A stretch of DNA of 64,000 nucleotides from Antilocapra americana. Taxonomy: Eukaryota > Chordata > Mammalia > Artiodactyla > Antilocapridae. The stretch is taken from NCBI GenBank assembly GCA_007570785.1, contig ML660204.1, forward strand, positions 1,984,001-2,048,000. Direction: 5' to 3'. Under the pieces are notes generated by a model, which did no database searches, had not been told where the DNA came from, and saw only the letters and a list, made by a program, of their open reading frames with translations. Within the stretch, counting starts at the first letter, position 1. Each line of letters begins with the position of its first letter. The translations under genes were made by a program, and so were the position numbers. This document shows positions 43,074-56,259 of this stretch, piece by piece.

Positions 43074-43240
43074 GAGAGAGAGAGAGAAGAAGAAAGGCAG
43101 AGACGGAGAGAAGTAACAACACACACCCACGGGAGAAACAAGAGACCTCCAGATACACAAAAAGAAAGCACCCCAGGGATGCAAAGAAAGAGGAAGAGAA
43201 GTGCAAGACAGAAAGAGGAGAGGAGGTAGAACGGTCTGAG
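42800..43240. repeat. Purine-rich tract with (GA)n upstream of SCRT2
   Basis: About 440 bp with strongly skewed purines on the plus strand. The core (GA)n runs 43018-43087, broken once by TC at 43069-43070. The start of this tract is about 150 bp from the TATA-like box. The Ser/Leu-rich and Arg/Glu-rich frames across it are artefacts. Confidence 0.9.
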
Positions 43241-45157
43241 CAGGCGGGGTTCAGGCACATGGGGACACAAGGAAGGGAATGCAGAGAAGAGTGTGACCTC
43301 GCCAGCCGCGGACCTCCCTGCCTCCAGCCCTCTCCCTGTCCCCTAGCTTTGAAGGGGCCAGTTTGGACACTCAGCTTTAACTAGGGGAAGTCACCCCCCA
43401 CCCCAGCTTGGCCTCCCACTGAAGCCCCCTGTTGGGTTTGGGGTTCAACTTTCTTCTTCCAGAACTGATGCGGGGAGCAAGTCCCCCATGCTGATGCCCA
43501 GCCTAGCTCAACGAGTCCTGTTCCGGTGCCTAGCTCAGGCGGGCGCTGCAAGAGGAAGTGAAAATCGTCCAGTAATTAATTTCCCTGCTGCCGGGGGGTG
43601 GTGGTTTTGACACATCCGAGGCTGTGTCTTTCCCTGAAGCGGGGAGCAGACAATAGAGACACGTGGACTGGGAAGGGAGAGGGGAGAAGGGAGGGGGAGT
43701 GGGGCTCCCGCTGGAACTCTTTGCAGGTCAGCTCCTTTGTCTCCAGGAGGATCTCAGCTGAACCCCACCCCTCCCAATCCAGCCAAAACCTAGGGGAGCT
43801 CCCATATCTGCGTAGGACCAAGGAGCGGGAGAATGCAACCCCTGCCCAGAGAGGCTGCTTGGCAAAGTACCATGGTGGTGGGCCGGCCTTAGCAAGTATG
43901 CGATGGCCAGAGCACTAGAGTCCCGGAATCAGACTCTAGGAATGTCAAGATCTCATTGGTTAACAGCATTCTGTTTATGTGATGCTAGACTGATGGAGTG
44001 GGGTTGTGCTTTTGGGACCAGGTCATCTAATACCAGTTGGGAGACTAAGACCCTTGGAGACTAAGAGAGGCCACAGAGGTGCCCAGGGTCCCACAGGGAG
44101 TCAGCAGAAATTTCCAGAGACTCTTGTGGTCCTTTGGGACCTCACACAAATTTTGAGGTGTTGCTTAGAAATCTTGGAATAAAATTTGGACCCCTGATCC
44201 TGCCAAGGTCCTGAATGATATGCGGGGTCCTGCCCATATTCTCAGAGATATTGTCCCACAGTTTGCTCTCTGGGACTTTTTAAACCTCAGTCACAGAGGG
44301 TTGAGGTGACCACACCCCAGGACTCATGATGTACTTGGTATTCCCTACTCCAGCCACACAAGTTGACTTCTCGTCTTGAAGACTTACTGCTCTCTTCTTG
44401 GCCTCTGCTCTGGTTCTTCTGTTTAGAGGAACCCTGCATTGGCATAGCTGAAGCATCACTTCTTCTGGGAAGTGTTCCTGACTTCCTGCATGGTAGACTG
44501 GGCCAGCTTGCCCATTGGCCCCTGAGCTGTGTGATTCTGTCCTGTGTTTGGCTCAGCATACTCCTGCAACATGCAGTAGGATATCCCAGCTCCTCTACTT
44601 ACTAGCCATGAGATCTTAAGCAAGTCTCAACTTCTCTGTGCCTCAGTTTCCCATTTTATAAAATGGACTTATATATAGTAGGTATGTAAGCCTACTGATG
44701 AGCACTTACCTATAGTAGGTGCTCATTCCATGTGTGTTCTGTAACTACAGTTGTGCCTGGAGCACCCAGGATTCATCTAACACATGTGTGTGGGGTTCTA
44801 CAGAATAGGTGGTAACCTCAACAGTCTTAGTCCCTGGCCTCCTTGGAGGTGACATTCAAGGGACATAAAATTGGGTGAGCAGTGGAGGGTGCTGGTTCCT
44901 AGACAGGGTGGCTAGCAAGGGTCTCCTGGAAGAGGTGACATCTAAGCAGAGACTTGAGTGATGAGATGAAGCCAGCCATGGAAGGAACCAGAGAAAGAGA
45001 GTTCCAGGCAGAGGCTTCACAAGTTCAAAGACTCTGAGGCAAAAATGAGCTTGGGCCAGTTCAGGAACAGCAAGGAGTGGGAGGAGATGAGGTCAGGAAG
45101 TTGGCAGGGCCAGAACCCAGAAGGTGTTCAATAAATCATGAGTGAATGACTATGGGG
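43241..45157. other. Upstream region of SCRT2 and intergenic
   Basis: Unique sequence to about 44590, including a TAATTAAT motif at 43573-43580. Then MIR (about 44570-44720, plus) and L2 (about 44860-45135, minus; 'gagttccaggcagaggcttc'). No gene is recognised. Confidence 0.45.
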
Positions 45158-46335
45158 TAAGTTGCTGTTGTTCAGTTGCTAAGTCATGTCTGACTCTTTT
45201 TGACCGCATGGACTGCAGCATGCTAGACTACCCTAACCTTCACTATCTCCCAGAGTTTGCTCAAAGTCATGTCCATTGGTCAGTGATGCTATGCAACCAT
45301 CTTATCCTCTGTTGCCCGCCCCCATCCTTTTGCCCTTAATCTTTCCCAGTATCAGGGTCTTTTCCAATGAGTCTGCTCTTTGCATCAAATGGCCAAAACA
45401 TTGGAGCTTCAGTTTTAGCATTAGTCCTTCCAATGAATATTCAGGGTTGACTGAAGGATTTCCTTTAGGATTGACTGGTTTGATCTCTTTGGAGTCCAAG
45501 GGACTTTCAAGAATCTTCTCCAGCACCACGATTCAAAAACAGCAATTCTTTCGCACTCAGCCTTCTTTATGGTCCAACTCTCACATCCATACATGACTAC
45601 TGGAAAAAACCATAGCATTGACTATACAGACTTTTTTCGGCAAAGTGATGTCTCTGCTTTTTAACATGCTGTTTAGGTTTGTCATAGTTTCCCTTCCAAG
45701 AAGCAAGTGTCTTTAATTTCATGGCTGCAGTCACCATCAGCAGTGATTTTAGAACCCAAGAAAATAAAGACGGTCACTGTTGCTACTTTTTCCCCTTCTA
45801 TTTGTCATGAAGTGATGGGACCAGATACCATGATCTTAGTTTTTTGAATGTTGACTTTTAAGCCAGTTTTTTCACTCTCCTCTTTCACCCTCTTCTATAG
45901 GTTCTTTATTCCTCTTCATTCTCTGTCATTAGAGTGGTATCATTTGCATATCTGAGGTTGTTGATATTTCTCCTGGCAATCTTGATTCCAGCTTGTGATT
46001 CATCCAGTCTGGCATTTCACATGATGTACTCTGCATGTAAGTTAAATAAGCAGGGTGACAATATACAGCCTTGAGAAACTCCATTCTCAATTTTGAACTA
46101 GCTCATTGTTCCATGTCTGATTCTAACTGTTGCTTCTTGACCTGCCTACAGGTTTCTCAGGAGGCAGCTTAGGTTGTCTGGTATTCCCATCTCTTTAAAA
46201 ATTTTCTACAGTTCATTGTGATCCACACAATGGAAGGCTTTACCATAGTCAATGAAAGTAGATGTTTTTATAAAATTCCCTTTCTCTGTGATCCAAAAAT
46301 TATTGGCAATTTGATTTCTGGTTCTTGGATGAGAT
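45158..46335 (-). mobile_element. 5'-truncated BovB LINE, decayed
   Basis: About 1.2 kb, parallel to the copy at 21163-22850 but more diverged. The plus strand runs from 'ttgttcagttgctaagtcat' to 'ggcaatttgatttctggttc'. Several frame breaks leave only short RT-derived frames (for example 45618-45421). Confidence 0.92.
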
Positions 46336-47160
46336 TCAGCCTTAAAAGGTGGATCTATTCAAAGGTAGATCTTTAAAGTTGGAGAACAATGTTTCACTGC
46401 TCACATGGACGTTGTTAATAGTTACTGGTGGGGTAGTCATATTTTCTTGAGTTTGTACTGGGTACTGGGATCTCTGTCCGTTAGTGGTGCTTAATACAGC
46501 AGAGTAAATAATGCAAGTGGGCACCCTTGAGCTCACTTCTACCTGCCTGACGATGCTACCATTCCAACCTTTTATATAACAGATGGTAAAACTGAGCCCA
46601 GAGAGCTTCCCAGGACAGTGAGGGTCCACAGTGAATTAGGCATAGAGCTGGACTGAGACTGGACTCTCCCTCATCAGATATTCCCAGCGGGCAGGGTGGA
46701 GAGGTAATCCCCCCTTGAACTGACAGAGAGAGGCCCACAGAAGTGATGTATCCAAGGTCCATAGTTCATTATTGTCGGGTTGAAGATCAGATCCCAAGTC
46801 TCTGACCTCCAGCTAGTAGGTGGTGTGGGCGGGCAGGCACCTTTAGCAGATGGAAGAAACCCTCAGGGCAGAAGTTGAAGTTCAAAAATACTCAGGGGGT
46901 AGGGTGTCCTTAAGCAAGGATGAAATACACAACCTCTGGCCTGGTTTCAGCACTAGGACACCATGGAGGGCCTTCTGTCTCCCAAACTTCCCCCCAGTAC
47001 TGGCTCACTGGTTTCAGAAGAGCCATGTTTAGGAATTCATTTCTCCGAGTCACATCAAATAAGGAAAGAATTTTAATCCCAGGCATGCTTGCTACAGCAT
47101 CAGAGACTGGAATTAAACCCTCAAGTTGGAGAAAATGGGAAGGAGCTGTGAAGAAAACAT
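46336..47160. other. Intergenic, unassigned
   Basis: Unique sequence with MIR-like scraps (about 46560-46800). No exon is seen. Confidence 0.35.
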
Positions 47161-47480
47161 TCCCTTGATGGAATATTCTGCAGCCATTAAAAATGATCAT
47201 ATGGAGGAAGACCTTGTCTTTCAGTGAAAGATACAAAATCTTGAAATCTCTTACAGCACATTTGCACCTATGGGTTAAAATAAATAAACATGCACAGAAA
47301 AGGGAAAGAAGGATGGTGGAACTATGGGTGTTTCTCCACCTTCTTTTTTGTGTTTTCCGAAAAGACTAGAAAATGTTTTGGCTCAAGAAACATTTATCTT
47401 GAGCACTTGCTAACTTCTCCCTTACTTCTGAAGAGAAAAAAAATGATAAAATTTCAAAAAACATGTCAGGAAACTCATTC
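47161..47480. mobile_element. L1-like 3' fragment
   Basis: 'gatggaatattctgcagcca' followed by 'ttaaaaatgatcatatggag' is typical of L1 3' sequence. The extent to 47480 is uncertain. Confidence 0.5.
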
Positions 47481-47761
47481 TTCTGACTTTTGAGAAGATA
47501 GCATTGCCTATGGCAAATTTCCCCAATGACAACAATAATTATTACTATATCAACAGTGGCTCCACGTGCCTGGCACTATTCTATACATCTACCCTTCATA
47601 GAAGCTGGCCTTGCCAGAGGCTTTCTGTAGAGGGATTTGGAATCAGCCTGTTTTCAGTTCTAATCCATGCTCTGTCATTTCCCAGCTTTGCTTCTCTCTG
47701 CCTCCATTTCCTCATCTGTAAAATGGAGATTTTAAAAGGGACTATCCCCAGTGTTGTGTAT
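47481..47761 (+). mobile_element. MIR fragment
   Basis: 'catttcctcatctgtaaaat' at about 47705-47725 marks a plus-strand MIR, interrupted downstream by a Bov SINE; the MIR tail ('gtggcacacaataatttgac') resumes at about 48020. Confidence 0.55.
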
Positions 47762-47960
47762 GCACATGCTTAGTTGCTTAGTCATGTCCGACTGTGATCT
47801 GATGGACTTTAGCCCACCAGGCTCCTCTGTCCATGGATTTCCTAGGCAAGAATACTGGAATGGGTTGCCATTTCCTTCTCCCAGGGATTGAACCTACGTC
47901 TTCTGTGTCTCCTGCATTGGCAGGTGGATTCCTTACCTCTGAGCCACCTGGGAAGCCCAT
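47762..47960 (-). mobile_element. Bov-tA-type SINE inside a MIR
   Basis: The plus strand runs from 'gcacatgcttagttgcttag' to 'gagccacctgggaagcccat'. Flanks 'atccccagtgttg' and 'atctccagtgttgc' suggest a 12-13-bp target-site duplication. Confidence 0.9.
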
Positions 47961-49315
47961 CTCCAGTGTTGCAGTGAGGATTAAATGATAGAGTATCTGT
48001 AAAGGGTTTAGAGCAGTGCGTGGCACACAATAATTTGACCTGGTAATTGTTGACTGTACTTTTGTTTATACATCATTACTCATCTAAGCCTCACCATGTC
48101 CTCATGGGAGAAGGCTCTGTTATTGACCTGTTGACAGATGAGGGTGAAATGACTGGCTCAAGTCCGTATGGTTATTGTAGGGAAGAGCTGGGGAGGGTCT
48201 CACATCCCTGTGATCTACTGCCTGCCTCTCCAGGAGTCCCAGGCTTGGCATAACTGGTTTAGCTAGTGAAGGCTGCGGGCTCTGCCCTTTCTGCCCTACC
48301 AATCTGCTCTGATATCTCTCAGATTTCAACCCTGTCTTGCCCATCACAAAGGAGGGCAGCTACTAGTGTCTGGGTGTGACTATCAGTGCTGTGTAACGCC
48401 AGGTAGCTGGCAGAGCCTCCTGAACCTCACTCTGGACATCTGGAAAGAGGGGACCAGGCATTATATGCAGGCTTCACTCCATGGTATTAGAAAGGATCAC
48501 TGCTCTGGGAGTTGGGAGCGTGAATCTTCTCTCTTTGCTCCTTCTCTCCTCTGCTGTCTCTGGGCTCCAGGCTTCTGGTCTGTCAAATGGGCATAGGACA
48601 AGTTGGTCCCTGAGCTGCTGTCCAGTGCCAATAATGGAATTCTGTATGAATTCCAAGGAGGAGAGTGGCTACAAATGCACCCACCTGATGTTGATGGGGC
48701 TTTTTCTCTGTTAAGCTTCCTTAGTCTGCCTGTTTCTCCAGTGTATTCCTCCAGGCCCTCCCTCTTCTGAGCCTAAGGAAAGTGGGTGGGAGAAGCCTGA
48801 AACTGACTCTTCACAGCTCTGACTTGGAGACAATGACCCAAGGCCTTGCAGGGGCGGGGCCTCTGGAATCTGATCGCTGCTATGTTCTCTCTCTGGTCAA
48901 TTTGGTCCCCAGAAGCAGATTTGAAAACCAACATGGAAGTGCAACTTATGGGGATAATACCTGCAAGAAAAAGAGGTGCGCCTTCAGACTAGGGTGCAAG
49001 TCTGACATCTGTGAAAGGAGAGAAGGAGACTGGATAAGAGGAGCCCCAGGCAGCAGTGCAGCTCGAAGGAAGTCTGGCCAGAGCCACAGGGAGCTCCGGG
49101 CCCAAGACTTCCTGCAGAGGAGTCTCATGCTGGGTGGAATTCCAGGCCCTGGTTCCCCACTGTGCCCAGTCATCAGCCAAGTGTCCCGGAAGGAGGGTGG
49201 CCTCAGCTCAGACACTGTGGCCGACTGAGAGGGTGCTGTAGTGGGAGGCTCTCAGGGACTGCAGTCCAGAGCTGCCGGCACCTCCCTTCAGCTGCTGCAT
49301 GTTTTTCTTGATTCA
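47961..49315. other. Intergenic, MIR remnants and unique
   Basis: MIR pieces at about 47961-48045 (plus) and 48050-48180 (minus). 48200-49300 is unique, with chance frames up to 148 codons (48782-49228) that lack any recognised domain. Confidence 0.4.
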
Positions 49316-50110
49316 TTTAATAAACACAGCTCTGGGCTATGTGCCAGATACTCATCTACACACTTTACAAATATCAGATTAGTTAATCCTCACACTCGCC
49401 TTCTGACTTGTCAGTATCATGAGCCCCGTTTTCAGGGGAGAAGACTGAGGGCAGAGAGGTTCAGTAACTTGCCCAAGGCTTTACATCCAGTAGATCGTGA
49501 GCCATGGGTCCAGTCCAGACAGCCTGCTCTAGAGGCTGTGGTCTCCCCACTCTGCCATGCTGCCTCCTCTCCTGGAAACCTTTCCATTCTCATTCCTCAC
49601 TGGCTCCGGAGCTCAGAGCCTCTACAGACTTCAGGGCCTGACTAGTGCTGTTGAGTGTGTGGCAGGTCCCACATGCTCCTGGAGCTTCTACCCTGTTCCT
49701 GCAAAGCCTCCCACCTCAAGGCCTTTGCAGATACTGTTTCTGCTGCCCGGAGCATGCTTTCTCTCCCTCTTTGCCTAGTTAACCCCTCCTCCATCGCTGC
49801 CCTGCTTGACTCCAAGATCTAGCCCAGGAAAGAGACCATACGCAGTGGAAAGGAGCGTGTTTTAAAGCCACAGATGATAATAATGCTAGCTGACATTTAC
49901 TGAGCACTTATTATGTGCCAAGAGCCAAATTCAACCATTTCTGTGAATTACTTCATTTAATCATCACAACAGTCTTTGAAGTGGGGGCCCATAGCTATCC
50001 CCATTTTACAGATGAAGAAACCAAGGCTCAGAGAGGCAAAGTGACTTGCCCACGGAGACCCAGCTAGGTGCCAGGATTCAAACCCTGATCTTAAACATAC
50101 AATCCCTCTT
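49316..50110. mobile_element. MIR and L2 fossils
   Basis: Minus MIR at about 49316-49510, plus L2 at about 49560-49800 ('caaggcctttgcagatactg') and minus MIR at about 49870-50090 ('ccccattttacagatgaaga'). Confidence 0.65.
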
Positions 50111-51748
50111 TTTGACAGGGCCAGAGGTGCCAAAGGGAGTTTCCGTCCCCCGCATCCCCCAGGGCTGACTGCTCTTTAATGGGTGGGATCCCATATCTGT
50201 TCCATTTATTGCCACACCCTATCACCTACATAGTGCTGGGCAAATAATTAGTGCTCAATAAATATGTATCTTAAATGAATGAATAAACTAACTGGAAAAA
50301 CCTCCTTGAGATCCATCTTCCCCAACTCATCTTGATTCTTTTTGGCCTGAGCTTGGGTTAGTTCATCAGCCCTCAAGGTTTTCTTCTTCTTTGGGGGAGA
50401 TGAGCCCCCCATCCTGACTACCACAGTCCTTGACTTTCCCCCATTAAAGTATCTTTCCTTCCAAGTTTAGATGTTCCTGAACTGTGGCAAGGTCAGCCTT
50501 TAAGAAACTCCCTGAAACCTCTGAAAAGGACTGGTTGTAAGAATCTGATCACTGGGCTCCCTGCCAGGTCAGGGGGCCTTGGGACAAGCCCTCAGCATGT
50601 GTCAGGGATGGAAAGGCTAAACAACCCCTCAAAGGAGCGTCATATTGAAGCAAGTGAGATAGTTCAGAGTTTGGGCCTGGGTCACCCTGAGCCAAGTATT
50701 AATCCCAGCTGTTCTTCTTCAGGCTGTGTGATTTTAGGCAAGTCACTTTGCCTCTATGTGCCTCTGTGTCAACTTTGTAAACTGAGGCAAAATAGGGCTG
50801 TATGAGGCCTGGAGCACAATTAGCACCTGATAAATAGAAGCTCTACTTGAACAGCCTCCAGGATATCATTATCATTCCCTGCCTATCCCTGTTTGACAGT
50901 TGGGGAAACTGAGGCATGGAACAAGCAAGTGCCTTCTTTGGAACTTTCAGGCTGCTGCCTGCCAGATCAAGGCTGGCTCCTTCACCCCACAGTGGCCTCT
51001 CCTGCCTCCCTCTCTTCCCCACCAGCCGAACTGAGAACCATCCCTGGCAGATGCTAAGACGGCTGCTGAAGCTGCAGAGTTGGCATTTCCAGGCTCCCAG
51101 GGCTCCTGGCACAGAGGAATCAACCCCTCTCTGTACCCTCTAGTTCTGCCTCCTGCTCCTGCCTCTGCTCATATACCAGCTGGGACCCATCAGCTTCTGG
51201 AGAAAGTCAGGAGGTGGCCCAGGTGTATGGAGGCAGGGGGCTGTCAATATTGACCTGTGCCTGACCCCAGACTAGTGGACAGACTCCTAAGAAGTCAGAA
51301 CACCCACAGGCTCCAAGTGCACACCTTCACAGCCTCCTCTCTCTCTCACTCTGGCTGTAGAGGGCCAGAGGAGCAGAAAGGTTAAAAGCATGGGTGGCCT
51401 GGGTTCAGATCCCTCCTCTGCTGCTTACTGATGAGTTATCTACCCTGAGCAACTTACCTGTCCTCTTTGTACCTCCATCTCTTCAGCTGTCAAAGGCGGA
51501 TGCTAATGGTTCTAATGGTACCTCCCTGACAGAGCAGGTGGGAATCCAGTGAGATGCTTGTTCACACACAGTTGGTACTCAGTAACATCAGCCATTTTGA
51601 ATGTGGAGTCCACTCTCTGTTGACCTCTTAAACCTTTCAGCCCCAAGGAGTATCTCCTCTCGACTCCTGAGGCCCTAATGGTCAAGGCCCTGCAGTGAAA
51701 TCCCACTGACCTGGCATATGGTAGGGGCTCATTAAAAGGTCTTGGCTG
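50111..51748. other. Intergenic, MIR remnants and unique
   Basis: MIR-like blocks at about 50670-50840 (plus), 50870-50925 (minus), 51390-51600 (plus). The remainder is unique with no gene recognised. Confidence 0.4.
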
Positions 51749-51960
51749 TGATACAGGAGCTTCCTTGGTGGCTCAGATGGTAAAGAATCTGCCTGCAATG
51801 CAAGAGACCTGGGTTCGATCCCTGGGTCAGCAAGATCCCCTGGAGAAAAAAATGGCAATCCACTCCAGTATTCTTGCCTAGACAATCCCATGGACAGAGG
51901 AGCCTGGTGGACTACAGTCCATGGGGTCGCAAAGAGTTGGACATGACTGAGCAACTTCTC
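51749..51960 (+). mobile_element. Bov-tA-type SINE
   Basis: Well preserved plus-strand copy from 'agcttccttggtggctcaga' to 'catgactgagcaacttctct'. Confidence 0.93.
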
Positions 51961-53145
51961 TCCCTCCTTGGCTGTGATACAGTATGAACTAATGGAATTT
52001 TCATGACCACTTTTAGAGGTACTGTGATGACACTTATGTTATAAAGGACCACATAGGCACAGAGAATTAAGAAATTGCCCAAGGGCTTACAGCTAGTAAG
52101 TCTGCAGATATTTACTGAGCGTCTACTCTGTGCCAGGCACTGTGCTCAGAACTCAGGATGCAGAAGTGGACAGAACAAAGACCTGCTCTCACGCAGCTCA
52201 AGTCCATCCTACCGTGCTGACAGATAATGATAAACAGGTAGATACGCCAGCTTCCTGTTTACAAAATGTCAGGAAGACGAGTGACATGGGAGCAGAGATA
52301 GACTGGGGTGGGGCTGTTTTAGATGGGGTGGGTAAGGAACCTTTCTGCAGAGATGACATATGCAGAGAGTCCAGAAGGCAGCAGGCGCTTGGTTGGGACA
52401 CAGGGAATCCACGCTTGTGGCAGGTGCAGTCCCGATCCTAGAGATCCCAGGTCTGGGGACACCTAGAACCCACCTGTCTGGGTTGGCTTCAGAGTGGATA
52501 GTGATTCCCTCTTCTTCAGCTGGCCCACCTCTGTGGAGGAGTTAAAAGAACAGGGCAAATGACTTAACCTCTCTGGGTCTCACTTTTCTTACCTGTCAAA
52601 TGTACATTGATAAGCACATCACACACTGGGGAGAGAGGAGATGCTTAACAGAGACAATCCAAGGGAAGTGCTGACCACAGATCTGGGCACAGCAGAGGAA
52701 CCCAACCCTTGGTGACTGGAGTGGACAAGTGACCTTCCTTTCAATTGCCCAGAACCTTCCAACTACCTGGTCTGATGAGTCCCCTCCTCCCACTAGCAGG
52801 GTTGGTACTGGCCTCCCCCATGTCCTCTGTAGCCAGGGGCAGTCATGTGGTCAGCCCTAGGCCCATGACACACTGGCTAGGGTATGTCAGCCTCTACACT
52901 GAGTATCCAAAAGCACCAGGGACCAAGGTCAGGGACTCGGCCTCCAGCGTTGGCCTTGCGGCCCATTTAGTAGGGACATCTCCCTCAGGCCAGACCTTTG
53001 ACCTATTTTTTTCTTCTTTTCTATTTTAGACACAAGAAGCCTCTTATCCTGGTGTCTGACCCTCTTGGAGATTCTTCAAGCGTGTTTGCTACCATGGATC
53101 CTTGGTGACTCAGCAGCCATTGTCTGGAAACTCCAGTGTTCCTGC
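51961..53145. other. Intergenic, MIR/L2 remnants and unique
   Basis: Repeat-like block at about 52085-52260 ('ttactgagcgtctactctgt'), MIR-like at about 52550-52660. The rest is unassigned. Confidence 0.4.
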
Positions 53146-53368
53146 TGCGAGCGTGCGTGCTAAGTTGCTTCAACTGTGTCTGACTCTTTGCCACCCTATG
53201 GACTGTAGCCTGCCAGGCTTCTCTGTCCATGGGATTTTCCAGGTAAGAATACTGGAGTGGATTGCTGTGCCCTCCTCCAGGGGATCTTCCTGACAGAGAT
53301 ATCTAACCCTGAGTCTCTTATGTCTTCTGCATGGGCAGGTGGGTTACCACTAGTGCCACCTGGGAAGG
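53146..53368 (-). mobile_element. Bov-tA-type SINE
   Basis: The plus strand runs from 'gcgagcgtgcgtgctaagtt' to 'gccacctgggaaggcagaaa'. 53369-53866 after it is unassigned. Confidence 0.9.
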
Positions 53369-53866
53369 CAGAAACTCCAGTAGTAATATTTTTCCCAGAT
53401 TGAGTGGAATACCACAGGTTCCATCCTTCTGGTCCAGAATGGCTCCTCAGGGATATGAAGACACCCAGTTCTTTCCAAGTTCACTTCAAGGGCAGTGACC
53501 TGGGGGTGCTCCTATTGGTGTTCCCAAATCCTAGCACAAGGTGACTCAGAGGAAAGTCTCATTACCTGTTCACAGTGAGCAAATTAGTGGTACAGGATAT
53601 GCTTTCCACATATCTGCCAATCCTGGTTGCTTCCCTGAACCATGTCCCAGTTTTTTGATGTTTTTCTGAAAGTGTGGGGCCCAGAACTGAACACAGAACT
53701 CCCCAAAATATCTGAGCAGAGCTGAACAGAAAGGGACTTTCCACCTTCTTCACTCTGGATATTGGACTTCTAATAACTTGTCCAGATATTTCATGAGCTT
53801 TTGGTGACTGTTTGCCCTGATGACATACATTAAGCTGTTCGGTTTTTATGCCTCCTCCCTGTACTG

Positions 53867-54345
53867 TTGTTGTTGTAAGTCAGTCACTCAGTCATGTCCA
53901 ACTCTTTGGGACCCCGTGGACTGCAGCACACTAGGTTCCCCTGTCCTTCACTGTCTCCTGGAGCTTGCTCAAACTCATGTCCATTGAGTCGATGGTGCCA
54001 TCCAACCATTTCATCCTCTGTCACCCCCTTCTCTTCTTGCCCTCAATCTTTCCCAGCATCAGTGTTCTTTTCCAATGAGTTGGCTCTTCAGCTTCAGCAC
54101 TAGTCCTCCCAATGAATATTCAGGGTTGATTTCCTTTAGGATTGACTGATGTGATCTCCTTGCTGTACAAGGGACTCTCAAGAGTCTTCTCCAGCACCAC
54201 AGTTTGAAAGCATCAGTTGTTTGGCGTTCAACCTTCTTTATGGTCCAACCCTCACATCCATACGTGACTGCCGGAAAAACCATAGCTTTGACCAGACAGA
54301 CCTTTATTGGCAAAGTGATGTCTCTGCTTTTTAATGCACTGTTGC
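53867..54345 (-). mobile_element. 5'-truncated BovB LINE 3' end
   Basis: About 480 bp. The plus strand runs from 'ttgttgttgtaagtcagtca' to 'gtctctgctttttaatgcac', followed by a small gctgttgctgt repeat (54340-54385). Confidence 0.9.
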
Positions 54346-54385
54346 TGTTTAATACGCTGTTGCTGTGCTGTCCTGCACTGTTGCT

Positions 54386-55730
54386 TGAACTCATTTTACT
54401 GCTTCTTTGCCCTTAATCTCGTTCTGACAATGGCATTGCCCCCTCTCCACCTCAAGGAATGGCAAATTGACTTCAGCTGAAGAACCCACGTTGATTGGTT
54501 GGTAGCTATAGCCCAAAGCATAGTGTTGAGATAGATTCTGGATCTGAGTTTGGGCGTAGTGTAGGAGACTGCTGTAATTGATTAATGATATCTTCCAAGA
54601 CACAGGAATGGAAATGCTAGTTTACTTGAGATACACTTGTCATTCCCCTTCACAGATGCTCCTAACCTGGGGTCCATAGAAATAATACAGGAGGCCCACC
54701 ATTAACTGAGATAGAAAAAGGATTGTGCCTTCAATTTCACCAGCTTCTTTCTGAAATTTATCATTCCTTCTGTAATGAATGCAGGCCACAGATCATAGTG
54801 GTATTAACAGGGCCTATAACATTGTCACTAATAGAAATCACAGATATTTTCTTGTTGCATTACAGATGTTCCAGATAACTTGAAATACCATTTACACTCA
54901 TCATGACTGGGAAATTGGAACAGTTTTTTGCTAAATCCTTGTGCTATAATGCATAATAAAGAACATATGTATTACTGTAATGTAGATTTATTTTTAATAT
55001 ATTGATAACTTTCAATATAATTGGTTTCCTTTATAATACTATATATAATTTTATGAATTTAAAGACATTATTCTGAGAGAGGTCCATAGGCTTCACCAAA
55101 TATCAAAGGGTTTCATGACCTCTGGCCCATTGGGTTTTAGGCTCTCCCTGCCTTTCCAAGGGAACCTTTCTGAGTTCTCTCCGGTATCCTGGGTCTATGA
55201 GGGGAGCAGGAGGATGAGATGAAGTTCTTCAGGCCAGAAGAAGCTGACCACACAGACAGCTCCTGGGTCAGCCGCCCTGAGGAGCTGTGAGAGGTGATGG
55301 ACCAGCTGAGGTGGTAGGAGGTGATGTAGGAAGTAAAAGAGACGAGGTTGTGCAGACGACTTCTGGACCAAGCCTGGGCTATCTTGTCTCAGGGGGCAGA
55401 AGCTGGTGTTTGCCAAGGTGGTGTGCGGGAAGGAGCCTGAGCCTCACCTTCTAGATGGGGAGGGAAGTTTTAGCCTTAGAGAAGTCCTAGATCATCCTCC
55501 CTTACAAGCTCAGAGGCCCTGGACTGCAGGAACCTATAGCCTGGGAGGGGGGAGGCCCTTGTCACAGGGGAAAGGGAATCCAAATCCCTTCAGGCAGCAC
55601 AGACAGCTTATCAGTCGTCATCTCATTCATTCACTTATTCATTCATTTACTCACTTCTGTAAGTGACCTGGTAATGTGCCAGGACCTAGGCTGGGCACTA
55701 GGCAAAGGGACGTGTGTGCAGCTCAGTCCT
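54386..55730. other. Intergenic, AT-rich then unique
   Basis: 54640-55110 is AT-rich with poly-T/A stretches, perhaps L1 debris. The rest is unassigned. (TTCA)n-like sequence at 55622-55655. Confidence 0.35.
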
Positions 55731-55970
55731 CCCTTCATAAGACACAAGGAAAGCTAGTGACAACGTAGAGGCTTGATGCTTTGATGGTCCGTGAGGTTTC
55801 CTCATGCAGCCCGGAGAGATTAGGGAAGGCTCCCTGGAGGAGGTGGTCTCTCAAGTGAGTAGATGTGAACAAGGTCTGTGGATGCTCAGGAAAGGTTCTC
55901 AGGAAGCGGGGCAGCAGCATGTGCAGAGGAGCTGAGGAAGAAAGAGGACACGGGGCATTCTGTGTGGGGG
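55731..55970 (-). mobile_element. L2 fragment
   Basis: 'ggaaggctccctggaggagg' and 'ggcagcagcatgtgcagagg' follow the minus-strand L2 3' pattern. Confidence 0.5.
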
Positions 55971-56259
55971 TTGGAGGTGGTGAGAGATGGCTGGAGAGGT
56001 CACGCAGGAAGCCTGGAAGCCACACAGACAGCCCCCTGGCTGTGGTGAGGAAGGGGTGTGCGCCCCTGCTGCCCCATCTGTCAGTGGCAATGAGCTGTGA
56101 CTTCAGTGGCCTGGGGAAGTTCAAGGTCACCGTCTGGGGTAGCAGAGGTGGGGGAGCTAGGGACCATCACCTCACCAGGGCTGGCAAAGGCCAACTGGGA
56201 AGCTGGGGGCCCATGCCTGCCCCACACTGCAGCCTCTGTGAAGGTCCTTCTGCTCCGAA

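Noticed and set aside
42713..43270. Ser/Leu-rich 185-codon minus-strand frame
   Set aside because: Translation of the (GA)n purine tract.
48782..49228. 148-codon plus-strand frame
   Set aside because: No domain, no splice context and no resemblance to a known protein.
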